Source: Streptomyces curacoi (lineage in GTDB: Bacteria > Actinomycetota > Actinomycetes > Streptomycetales > Streptomycetaceae). Taken from it: a DNA stretch of 64,000 bases. The stretch is from positions 1-64,000 of the forward strand of contig NZ_KQ947999.1 of NCBI RefSeq assembly GCF_001513975.1, given 5' to 3'. Made by a program: the position numbers and the translations under genes. The notes beneath the pieces are model-generated. The model was not told where the DNA came from, ran no database searches, and saw nothing but the letters and a program-made list of their open reading frames with translations. Of the stretch, positions 9,327 through 17,493 are shown piece by piece. Each line of letters begins with the position of its first letter. The first letter of the stretch is position 1.

Positions 9327-9369
9327 GGGCGCCGTCCCGGCGGGAGTTGAACCCACCGAGACGACGCCC
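9327..9369 (-). terminator. Terminator after the P-domain M4 protease gene
   Basis: Two 18-base arms (9327-9344 and 9352-9369) pair at 15 of 18 positions around a 7-base loop, starting 24 bases after the stop codon of the leftward gene. Confidence 0.8.
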
Positions 9370-9393
9370 TGTCCTGGGCGACCGCGAACGGGC

Positions 9394-11460
9394 CTACGGG
9401 AAGGTGAGCTTCCAGCTGTTGATGTAACCGGTGTCGACGGCCGCGTTGTCCTGGACCCGCAGCTGCCAGACGCCGTTGGCGACCTCGGAGGACGCGTTCA
9501 CCGTGTACGTGGTGTCGATGTTGTCCGCGCTTCCGCCGGTGCCGTACCCCTTCAGCGTGTACGCCGTGCCGTCGGGCGCGACCAGCTGCACTTGGAGGTC
9601 ACCGATGTAGGTGTGGACGATGTTCACGGCGACCTGGAGGTTGGACGGCGCGTTGCCCGTCCGACCGGAGACGGTGATCGACGACGTGACCGCCGCGCCC
9701 CGGTCCGGAATCGACACGTCGGTGGTGTTCTCGAAGGACGTACCGCCACCGCCGCCCCCGTCGGAGCGCGCGCCCACGTTGACGCCCGCCCAGGCGTCCT
9801 GCACCGCCTTGTACTCGGCGCTCGTGGTGCCGTACAGCTCACCGGCCGCCGCGAGGGTGCCGGTGCGGGCGCCCGAGTAGTTCGTCGTCGAGGTGAACTT
9901 GGTGGTCAGCGCGCGGAACCAGATCTTCTCCGCCTTGGCGCGGCCGATGCCGGTGACCGGAAGGCCGTCCGAGGTGGGCGAGTTGTAGGTGACACCGTTG
10001 ATGGTCTTGGTGCCGCTGCCCTCGCTCAGCAGGTAGAAGAAGTGGTTCGCGGGGCCGGACGAGTAGTGCACGTCGATGGAGCCGATGCCGGAGTACCAGG
10101 CGTCCTTCGACGCCCCGTCCTTGCTGGGCTTGTCCATGTAGCGCAGCGGCGTGCCGTCGCCGTTGATGTTGATCTCCTCGCCGATGAGGTAGTCACCGAC
10201 GTCGGAGGAGTTGTTGGCGTAGAACTCGACCGTCGAGCCGAAGATGTCGGAGGTGGCCTCGTTCAGACCGCCGGACTCGCCGCTGTAGTTGAGGCCCGCG
10301 GTGTTCGAGGTGAGCCCGTGGGTCATCTCGTGCGCGGCCACGTCGATCGACACGAGCGGGTTGGCGTTGCCCGAGCCGTCGCCGTACGTCATGCAGAAGC
10401 AGCTGTCGGACCAGAACGCGTTGACGTAGTTGTTGCCGTAGTGGACCCGGGAGTAGGCGCCGACGCCGTCGCCGCGGATACCCGAGCGCCCGTGCACGTT
10501 CTTGTAGTAGTCCCAGGTCAGCGCGGCACCGTAGTGCGCGTCGGCGGCCGCGGACTCCAGGTTGGACGGGCTGCCGTTGCCCCAGACGTCGTCGGCGCCG
10601 GAGAAGAGGGTGCCGGTGCCGGAGGTGCCGCGGTTCAGGTTGTACGTCTTGTGGTTGCCGCGCGCGCCGTCGGTGAGGTTGTACGTCGAACCGGACTGCG
10701 TGGTGGTCAGGTTGACCGTGCCGCTGTACACCGTGTTGCCGGTGCCGGTCTCGATCGCCTCCCACTCGTACAGCTTCTCGCCGGTGGTGGCGTCGGTGAT
10801 GACGTGCAGCTCCTGCGGGGTGCCGTCGTGCTGGAAGCCGCCGACGACCGTCTCGTACGCCACGGTCGGCTTGCCGTCCGCGGCCCAGATCACCTTGCGG
10901 GGCGCCCGGTTGACGTCGGGGCTCTTGGCGTCCTCGGCCTTCGCGGCGGCCAGCGCCTGCTTCTGCGCCTTCGCGGCGGATACGGCGGCCTTGGTGGTGG
11001 CCGGCTTGATGGCGGCGCGGGTGGCCTTGACGACGGCCTCGGTCTCGCCGGACTTCGCGGTCTCCACGACCAGGTCGCCGCCGAGGACGGGCAGGCCGTC
11101 GTACGTCCGCTCGTAGCGGGTGTGGACCGTGCCGTTGCCGTCCTTGAGGACGTCACGGACGACCAGCTTCTCCTTGGCGCCCAGGCTCAGGTCCTTGGCG
11201 GTGGCCGCCTTGGTGGCGTCGGCCTCGCGTATCAGCTCGGCGCGCTGGGCGGGGGACAGCTTGACGGACTCGGCGCCCGGTATGACCTTGCCCGCAGCCG
11301 ACGGTGCCTTCTCCGGTGCTGCGGTGGCGGCGCCCGACTGGACGGCCGCGGCGATCAGGGCGGACACGCCGACGAGGGCGACGGCGGCGGCCCGGCGGGT
11401 CGCCGTGGAGCGCTGTGCTGCGTGGGGGGTGCGTCTGTGGGAGGAACTGTCTCTCAACAC
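9394..11460 (-). CDS. Secreted M4 zinc metalloprotease with C-terminal P domain
   Basis: This 688-residue secreted protease starts at GTG 11460, five bases after AAGGAG. A signal peptide covers residues 1 to about 48 with a long basic n-region (SSSHRRTPHAAQR) and cleavage near ATAA. The FTP/PepSY propeptide lies at about 60-240. The M4 catalytic domain carries HEMTH (His377, Glu378, His381) and Glu401 in GGLNEATSD. A Gly-rich linker follows at about residue 570, then a proprotein-convertase P domain of about 110 residues (SIPDRGAAV, IVHTYIGDLQVQLVAPDG, GVWQLRVQDNAAVDTG). P domains often act in folding, stability or substrate binding. Apart from this extension it closely resembles the protease at 7525-9183. 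Confidence 0.95.
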   Translation of the reverse strand: MLRDSSSHRRTPHAAQRSTATRRAAAVALVGVSALIAAAVQSGAATAAPEKAPSAAGKVIPGAESVKLSPAQRAELIREADATKAATAKDLSLGAKEKLVVRDVLKDGNGTVHTRYERTYDGLPVLGGDLVVETAKSGETEAVVKATRAAIKPATTKAAVSAAKAQKQALAAAKAEDAKSPDVNRAPRKVIWAADGKPTVAYETVVGGFQHDGTPQELHVITDATTGEKLYEWEAIETGTGNTVYSGTVNLTTTQSGSTYNLTDGARGNHKTYNLNRGTSGTGTLFSGADDVWGNGSPSNLESAAADAHYGAALTWDYYKNVHGRSGIRGDGVGAYSRVHYGNNYVNAFWSDSCFCMTYGDGSGNANPLVSIDVAAHEMTHGLTSNTAGLNYSGESGGLNEATSDIFGSTVEFYANNSSDVGDYLIGEEININGDGTPLRYMDKPSKDGASKDAWYSGIGSIDVHYSSGPANHFFYLLSEGSGTKTINGVTYNSPTSDGLPVTGIGRAKAEKIWFRALTTKFTSTTNYSGARTGTLAAAGELYGTTSAEYKAVQDAWAGVNVGARSDGGGGGGTSFENTTDVSIPDRGAAVTSSITVSGRTGNAPSNLQVAVNIVHTYIGDLQVQLVAPDGTAYTLKGYGTGGSADNIDTTYTVNASSEVANGVWQLRVQDNAAVDTGYINSWKLTFP

Positions 11461-11764
11461 TGACTCCTTCTGCGCGGCCGCGGATCACGCGGCCAGGGGA
11501 GACCGGCCGGCGGGTGGGCCGTCCGGGCAGAGCAGGTGGTACGCAGAACGACGTGCGCGTGCGGAAACGGACGTGCGCGTGCGGGAGTTCGGCCGCGGGC
11601 ACCGCCGTGTGACGGCGCTGTGGGGTTGCTGTGACGCGGCCGTGGGAAGAGTGCCAGGTGACCGCGGTTTCTGTCAGGGGCGCGTCAGAAACTTGGCCGG
11701 AAATCGTTCGTTGTCCGGGAGTTCATGTTCGGTATACGGACCGGAACGGTGGGGATCCCCCTCT
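11461..11764. other. Upstream region of the P-domain protease gene
   Basis: About 300 bases contain no gene that I can support. They should hold the protease promoter, read leftward. At 11693-11703 lies TTGGCCGGAAA; a near copy, TTGGCCGAAA, lies at 9282-9291 upstream of the other M4 gene. No clear -35/-10 pair was identified. Confidence 0.35.
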
Positions 11765-11791
11765 GGTGGGCCCCATCTGGTGGGGCCCACC
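11765..11791 (-). terminator. Terminator of nadE
   Basis: A perfect 11-bp stem (GGTGGGCCCCA with its complement) surrounds a 5-base loop. It begins only 6 bases beyond the nadE stop codon. Confidence 0.85.
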
Positions 11792-11797
11792 CGCCGT

Positions 11798-13864
11798 CTA
11801 CTTCTCGGTGCCCGGCATGTCGAACCGGGCCAGGTCCCGCAGCCAGGCGGCGGCGTTGCCGTCGGACGGCGCGCGCCAGTCGCCGCGCGGGGAGAGGGAA
11901 CCGCCCGCCGAGACCTTCGGCCCGTTCGGCATCGCCGAGCGCTTGAACTGTGCGAACGCGAAGAAGCGACGGCAGAAGACCTCCAGCCAGCGCCGGATCT
12001 CGGCCAGGTCGTACGCCACCCGCTTGGCCTCGGGGAACCCCGGCGGCCAGGCGCCGGCCTCCGGGTCGTGCCAGGCGTGCCAGGCCAGGAAGGCGATCTT
12101 CGACGGCCGGAACCCGTAGCGCAGCACGTGGAAGAGCGTGAAGTCGTGCAGGTTGTACGGGCCGATCTTGGACTCGGTGGACTGCATCTCCTCGCCGGGC
12201 ACCAGCTCGGGGCTGATCTCCGTGTCGAGGATCGCGGCCAGCGTCCTGCCGGTCTCGTCGTCGAACTGGCCGCTGCCGATGACCCAGCGGATCAGATGCT
12301 GGATCAGCGTCTTCGGCACACCGGAGTTGACGTTGTAGTGGCTCATCTGGTCGCCCACGCCGTACGTGGACCAGCCGAGCGCCAGCTCCGACAGGTCGCC
12401 GGTGCCGAGCACGATGCCGCCGCGCTGGTTGGCGAGCCGGAACAGGTAGTCGGTGCGCAGCCCGGCCTGCACGTTCTCGAAGGTGACGTCGTACACCGGC
12501 TCGCCGGACGCGAACGGGTGGCCCATCTCCTTCAGCATCAGCCGTGCGGTCGGCGTGATGTCCAGCTCGGCCGCGGTGACGCCGAGCGAGTTCATCAGCT
12601 TGTGGGCGTTGTCCTTGGTGTGGTCGCTGGTGGCGAAGCCGGGCAGGGTGAAGGCGAGGATGTCGCTGCGCGGACGGCCCGCGCGGTCCATCGCCCGGGC
12701 GGCGACGATCAGCGCGTGCGTGGAGTCCAGGCCGCCGGACACGCCGATGACCACCTTCGGGCCGCCGATCGCCGCCAGCCGCTGCTGGAGGCCCGCGACC
12801 TGGATGTTGTACGCCTCGTAGCAGTCCAGGGCGAGGCGCTCGGGGTCGGCGGGCACGAACGGAAGGCGCTCCACCCGGCGCTTCAGCCCCAGGTCCGTCG
12901 TCGGCGGGTCCAGCTGGAACCGCACCCTCCGGAAGTCCCCGGTCCGCGTGGCGTGGGCGCGGCGGTTGTCGTCGAACGTGCCCGTCCGCTGCCGCTCCTG
13001 CCGCAGCAGATCGAGGTCGACGTCGGCCACCGCGTACTGGTCGTCGAGCGGGAAGCGGTCCGTCTCGGCCAGCAGCACGCCGTTCTCGTAGATCATGGTC
13101 TGGCCGTCCCACGACAGGTCGGTGGTCGACTCACCGAGACCGGCCGCCGAGTAGACGTACGCCGCCAGACAGCGCGCGGACGCCGCCCGGCACAGCAGCC
13201 GCCGGTCCTCGGCCCGGCCGACCGTGATCGGGCTGCCCGAGAGGTTCGCCAGCACGGTCGCCCCGGCCAGGGCCGCCTCCGCGCTCGGCGGCACCGGCAC
13301 CCACATGTCCTCGCAGATCTCCGCGTGCAGCACGAGACCGGGGACGTCCGCCGCCTCGAACAGCAGGTCCACCCCGAACGGCACTTCCTCGCCGCCGACC
13401 CGGATGCTCCCGCCGCGCTCGTCCTCGCCGGAGGCGATCTGGCGCCGCTCGTAGAACTCCCGGTAGTTCGGCGGGTACGACTTGGGCGCGACGCCGAGGA
13501 TCCGGCCGCGGTGCACGATCACCGCGCAGTTGTAGATCCGGTGGCGGTGGCGCAGCGGGGCGCCGACGACCAGCACCGGAAGCAGGTCCGCCGACCCGGC
13601 CACCACCGTGCCGAGCGCCTCCTCGACGTCGTCGAGCACCGCGTCCTGCAGCAGCAGGTCCTCGATCGAGTAGCCGGTCAGGCCCAGCTCGGGGAAGACG
13701 GCGACGGCCACCCCCTCCCGCGCGCACCGGCGCGCTTGCCGCAGGACCGCCTCGGCGTTGGCGTGCGGGTCGGCGATGACGGTGTGGCCGGTGCACGCGG
13801 CGACCCGCGCGAAGCCGTGCTGGTAGATCGACCAGAAGTTCAACGGGACTTCCCCAAGCGACAT
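11798..13864 (-). CDS. nadE: Glutamine-dependent NAD+ synthetase
   Basis: This 688-residue cytoplasmic enzyme makes NAD+ from deamido-NAD+, with ammonia supplied by an N-terminal glutaminase domain. The nitrilase-type glutaminase (about 10-300) shows the Glu-Lys-Cys triad in FPELGLTGYS, APKSYPPNYREFYE and HAEICEDMW. The synthetase domain (about 330-680) has the PP-loop VIGVSGGLDSTHALIV and GTGDLSELALGW. Length and architecture match the actinobacterial NadE of about 680 residues. The ATG at 13864 gives the full reading, but a TTG at 13843, five bases after GGGGAAG, would start the protein at NFWSIYQHG, which agrees better with the family's usual start. The gene is monocistronic, with a terminator right after it. 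Confidence 0.95.
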   Translation of the reverse strand: MSLGEVPLNFWSIYQHGFARVAACTGHTVIADPHANAEAVLRQARRCAREGVAVAVFPELGLTGYSIEDLLLQDAVLDDVEEALGTVVAGSADLLPVLVVGAPLRHRHRIYNCAVIVHRGRILGVAPKSYPPNYREFYERRQIASGEDERGGSIRVGGEEVPFGVDLLFEAADVPGLVLHAEICEDMWVPVPPSAEAALAGATVLANLSGSPITVGRAEDRRLLCRAASARCLAAYVYSAAGLGESTTDLSWDGQTMIYENGVLLAETDRFPLDDQYAVADVDLDLLRQERQRTGTFDDNRRAHATRTGDFRRVRFQLDPPTTDLGLKRRVERLPFVPADPERLALDCYEAYNIQVAGLQQRLAAIGGPKVVIGVSGGLDSTHALIVAARAMDRAGRPRSDILAFTLPGFATSDHTKDNAHKLMNSLGVTAAELDITPTARLMLKEMGHPFASGEPVYDVTFENVQAGLRTDYLFRLANQRGGIVLGTGDLSELALGWSTYGVGDQMSHYNVNSGVPKTLIQHLIRWVIGSGQFDDETGRTLAAILDTEISPELVPGEEMQSTESKIGPYNLHDFTLFHVLRYGFRPSKIAFLAWHAWHDPEAGAWPPGFPEAKRVAYDLAEIRRWLEVFCRRFFAFAQFKRSAMPNGPKVSAGGSLSPRGDWRAPSDGNAAAWLRDLARFDMPGTEK

Positions 13865-13951
13865 GGACGGTGGCTCATCTTCAGACGGTGGCTCTGCTTC
13901 AGCGTGCGGGGCCGGGCGGACCTCCTACAGCACCGAGCATAGATCGCCTGC

Positions 13952-15718
13952 TCAGACGGGCCGCTCTCCGTGCCAGGAACGCCACAGCGCCGCGTACGCC
14001 CCGTCCGCCGCCACCAGGTCGTCGTGAGTGCCGAGCTCGGTGAGGCGGCCGTTCTCCATCACGGCCACCCGGTCCGCGTCGTGCGCGGTGTGCAGGCGGT
14101 GGGCGATGGCGATGACCGTGCGGCCCTGGAGTACGGCGGCCAGGGCGCGCTCGGTGTGGCGGGCGGTGGTCGGGTCGAGCAGGGCCGTCGCCTCGTCGAG
14201 GATCAGGGTGTGCGGGTCGGCCAGCACCACACGGGCGAGGGCGAGCTGCTGGGCCTGTGAGCCGTCCGTACGGCCGCCTCCGTCGCCCAGCGGTGTGTCC
14301 AGGCCGTCGGGCAGGTCTCGTACCCAGGTGTCGGCGCCGACCGCGGCGAGGGCGGCCCACAGCTCCTCGTCGGTGGCGGACGGCTCGGCGATCTTGAGGT
14401 TGTCGCGGACCGTGCCGAGGAAGACGTGGTGCTCCTGGGTGACCAGGACGACCTGGCGGCGCAGCTGCTCCGGGCCGAGGGCGACGACCGGTACGCCGCC
14501 GACCGTGACCGAGCCGGCCGTCGGCGCGTCGACGCCGGCCAGGAGCCGGCTCAGGGTCGTCTTCCCGGCGCCGGAGGGGCCGACGACGGCGAGCCGCTCG
14601 CCCGGCCGCACGGTCAGGTCGACATCGCTGAGGACCTCGCGCCCGCGGTCGTAGGCGTAGCGCACGCCGGTCACCTCGATCAGGTCGTCCGCCGGTGCCG
14701 GAGCGTCGGTCTCCGTCGCCCGCGGGGCCCTCGCCAGCCCCTCCACACGGGCGAAGGAGGCGCCGCTGCTCTGCAGCTGCTCGACCCGCATCAGGATCTC
14801 GTCCAGCGGCTCGCTCAGCCGTTGCACATACAGGGCTGCCGCCACCACCGAGCCCAGGCTCAGCGCGCCCCGCTCCAGCAGCACCCCGCCGACCAGCAGG
14901 ACCGTCGCCACGGGGACCAGGTACGACACGTCCACGGCCGGGAAGAACACCGTGCGCAGGAACAGCGTGTGGAAGCGGGTCCGCCGCGATGTCTCCAGCG
15001 CGTCGCGGCCGGCCATCACCCGGCGCTTCTCCAGGCGCAGCGCCTCCACCGTGCGGGCGCCGGACGCGGTCGCCGCGAGGATCTCCGCGACGTCCGAGGT
15101 GGCCGCGCCCTCGGCGAGGTAGCCGGCGCGGGCGCGGCGCAGATACCAGCGCAGGGCCCACCAGATGCCGCCGAAGCCGAGCACTCCGCACAGGCCGAGG
15201 AGGGGGTCCAGGGTGATCACCGCGCCGAGCAGGAACACTGCCTGTACGGAGTTGATGAGCAGTTCGGGGCCGGCGTCGCGCAGGGTGGTGCCGACGAGGG
15301 CGACGTCGGCGGTGCCGCGGGCGGTGAGGTCGCCGGTGCCGGCGCGTTCCACGACGTTCGCCGGGAGGGCGAGGGTGCGGTCGACGAACTCCTCGCGGAC
15401 CCGGGCGAGGGTGCGTTCGCCGAAGCGGTGGCCGACGTAGCGGGCCCAGCGGGCCAGCAGCAGTTCGGCTGCCGCGGCCACCAGGATGGCCAGAGCCAGT
15501 CTGTCCACGGCGGTCGTGCCGTGGCCGGCGCGGACCTCGTCGATGATGCGGCCCACCAGCCAGGGGCTGGCCAGACCGGCGATCGCGGCGAGGGAATTCA
15601 GGACGAGGGCCGCGGTGAAGGCCTTGGCGTCGGCTCGGACGAGGCGGACCGTGGCTCGTCGGACGTCTCCGGGTTCGGCGATGGGGAGGGTTTTGCGGCC
15701 TGGGTCGCGGGACGTCAC
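13952..15718 (-). CDS. ABC exporter half-transporter with intact Walker motifs, degenerate signature
   Basis: This is a 588-residue type IV ABC exporter subunit: six membrane segments in residues 25-320, then an ATPase domain. Walker A is GPSGAGKTT (380-388), the Q-loop VTQEH is intact, Walker B is TLILDEATALLD (Asp508, Glu509) and the switch His is at 540. The signature motif is TDGSQ (484-488) instead of LSGGQ. The GTG start overlaps the stop of the upstream exporter gene in a GTGA arrangement, so translation is coupled. The partner has the opposite defects, so the pair very likely forms an asymmetric heterodimer with one active ATP site. The substrate is unknown; drug, lipid or peptide are possible. 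Confidence 0.92.
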   Translation of the reverse strand: MTSRDPGRKTLPIAEPGDVRRATVRLVRADAKAFTAALVLNSLAAIAGLASPWLVGRIIDEVRAGHGTTAVDRLALAILVAAAAELLLARWARYVGHRFGERTLARVREEFVDRTLALPANVVERAGTGDLTARGTADVALVGTTLRDAGPELLINSVQAVFLLGAVITLDPLLGLCGVLGFGGIWWALRWYLRRARAGYLAEGAATSDVAEILAATASGARTVEALRLEKRRVMAGRDALETSRRTRFHTLFLRTVFFPAVDVSYLVPVATVLLVGGVLLERGALSLGSVVAAALYVQRLSEPLDEILMRVEQLQSSGASFARVEGLARAPRATETDAPAPADDLIEVTGVRYAYDRGREVLSDVDLTVRPGERLAVVGPSGAGKTTLSRLLAGVDAPTAGSVTVGGVPVVALGPEQLRRQVVLVTQEHHVFLGTVRDNLKIAEPSATDEELWAALAAVGADTWVRDLPDGLDTPLGDGGGRTDGSQAQQLALARVVLADPHTLILDEATALLDPTTARHTERALAAVLQGRTVIAIAHRLHTAHDADRVAVMENGRLTELGTHDDLVAADGAYAALWRSWHGERPV

Positions 15719-17436
15719 CTGGCAAGCTCCTCGGCGTTCTCGTCCCGTGCCACCAGGGCCCGGTATCCCGGTTCGCTGTTGATGAGTTCTCGGTGGGTGC
15801 CCGTGGCCGCCACCTTGCCGTCGACCAAGTAGTGGACCGTGTCCGCTCGGTCCAGGAGCAGGGGGGACGTGGAGGTGACCACCGTCGTGCGGCCCTGCCG
15901 GGTCGTGTGCAGGCGTTCGGCGACCCTGGCCTCGGTGTGGGCGTCCAGGGCCGAGGTCGGCTCCACCGCCAGCAGCACCTCCGGGTCCGCCAGCAACGCG
16001 CGGACCAGACGGACGCGTTGGCGCTGGCCGCCGGAGAGGTTGCGGCCCTGGGCGTCGATCGGGCTGTCCAGGCCGTCCGGGAGGCCTTGGACGATGTCCT
16101 CGGCGACTGCGGTGTGCAGCGCCCGTGCGATCGCCGCCTCGTCGGGGCCGTCCGAGCCCGCGTGGCCGGCGACCAGCTCGCGCAGCGTGCCCGCGAACAG
16201 GTCGGCCTCGTGGTCGGCGACCAGGATGCGGGCCCGGAGCTGCGGCAACGCGATCTCGTCGAGCGGGATGCCGCCCCAGGTCGCCGCCGAGGGGACGTAC
16301 CGGCCCAGGCGGTCGACGACGGCCACCGCGTCCGCCGGCAGCGAGGCGGCGAGCGCGGTCAGGCGGCCCGGCAGCACCCGCACCCCGGACTCGGGGTCGT
16401 GCAGTGCCGCCGGCTCCGCGGGTGCGTCATGCGTGCCGGTGTCGGTCATCGGCTCAAGCCGCAGGAACCGTACGACCCGCCGCGCGGCCACCACGCCGCG
16501 GGACACCTGGTAGATGAACTCGACCACGAACGCCACCGGTCGGACCAGGACCGCCACATAGCCGTAGACCGACACCAACTCACCCACCGTGATGGCCCCT
16601 TGGGCGGCGAGCCGGGCCGCCAGCCAGGTGACCACGGCCAGGAACAGCGTCGGCAGGCCCATCCCGAGCGCCTGCACCCAGCTGGTCACCGCCCCCACCC
16701 GGTACCCCTGCGCGCGCAGCCGCTGCGAGTCGCGGCGGAAGGCGTCGGCGACCAGCTCCTTGCCGCCGAGGCCGTTGAGGACGCGCAGGCCGCTCGCGAG
16801 GTCGGCGATGCGCGCGGTCAGTACGCTCTGCCGCTCCCGGTACTCCGTCTCGGTGCCCTGCAGCCGGCCCAGCAGCGGACCGACGAGTACGGCGATCGCC
16901 GGCATCCCGAGCAGCACCACCACCGCGATCGGCACCGAGACCGACACCAGCAGTACGGCCACCGTCAGATAGGCGACGATCGCGCCGAACCCGGGGCCGA
17001 TGACCGTCAGGGAGTGGCTGATCGTCTGGACGTCGCCCACGCCGATGGTGACGACCTCTCCGGCGCCGATCCGGCGCGGCAGCGCGGCGCCCAGCCGGAC
17101 CGACTGCCCGATCAGGACCTTGGTGGTGCGGAAGAGGGCGTCCATCCGTACCCGGGTCATCGTGCGGTGCCGCATGATGCTCAGCCAGGCGTTGAACACG
17201 TGCACGCCGGCCAGCGCGCCGGTCCAGGCGGCCAGCGCCGCGTAGTCACCGGCGGCCAGCCCCTCGTCCACCGCGCGCGAGAGCAGATACGGTGCCGCCG
17301 CCAACAGCACCATCCAGACGGCGGAGATCAGCGACCCGAGGGCCGACCGCCCCGCCTGCTGGGTGACCAGCCACCACAGATATCGGGTGCCGCCGCGGCA
17401 GTCGGGCTCGCCCGGATCCTCGTACGCGTCGATCAT
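15715..17436 (-). CDS. ABC exporter half-transporter with lost Walker A, intact LSGGQ
   Basis: This 573-residue ABC exporter subunit has six membrane segments in residues 25-310, followed by a shrunken, degenerate ATPase domain. Where Walker A should be (about 355-380) the sequence reads SLPADAVAVVDR, with no P-loop lysine. The Q-loop Gln is replaced (ADHEAD), Walker B has Val491 in place of Asp (LLAVEPTSALD) and the switch His is missing (TSTSPLLLD). The signature NLSGGQRQR (467-471) is perfect. It cannot bind ATP normally in its own site but can complete the site of the coupled subunit downstream (13952-15718). The ATG at 17436 follows GGGAG. It lies 57 bases after the second exporter pair and may share that transcript. 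Confidence 0.92.
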   Translation of the reverse strand: MIDAYEDPGEPDCRGGTRYLWWLVTQQAGRSALGSLISAVWMVLLAAAPYLLSRAVDEGLAAGDYAALAAWTGALAGVHVFNAWLSIMRHRTMTRVRMDALFRTTKVLIGQSVRLGAALPRRIGAGEVVTIGVGDVQTISHSLTVIGPGFGAIVAYLTVAVLLVSVSVPIAVVVLLGMPAIAVLVGPLLGRLQGTETEYRERQSVLTARIADLASGLRVLNGLGGKELVADAFRRDSQRLRAQGYRVGAVTSWVQALGMGLPTLFLAVVTWLAARLAAQGAITVGELVSVYGYVAVLVRPVAFVVEFIYQVSRGVVAARRVVRFLRLEPMTDTGTHDAPAEPAALHDPESGVRVLPGRLTALAASLPADAVAVVDRLGRYVPSAATWGGIPLDEIALPQLRARILVADHEADLFAGTLRELVAGHAGSDGPDEAAIARALHTAVAEDIVQGLPDGLDSPIDAQGRNLSGGQRQRVRLVRALLADPEVLLAVEPTSALDAHTEARVAERLHTTRQGRTTVVTSTSPLLLDRADTVHYLVDGKVAATGTHRELINSEPGYRALVARDENAEELAR

Positions 17437-17440
17437 CGCT

Positions 17441-17475
17441 CTCCCGTGCCCCGTCCGTTCTCCCGTGCCCCGTCC
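17441..17475. repeat. Short tandem repeat between two ABC exporter genes
   Basis: The 16-mer CTCCCGTGCCCCGTCC occurs at 17441-17456 and 17460-17475 (period 19). It lies in the 57-base spacer before the exporter gene starting at 17436. Its role is unknown; it may be simple slippage. Confidence 0.6.
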
Positions 17476-17493
17476 CGCTCTCCCGCCGCCCGC

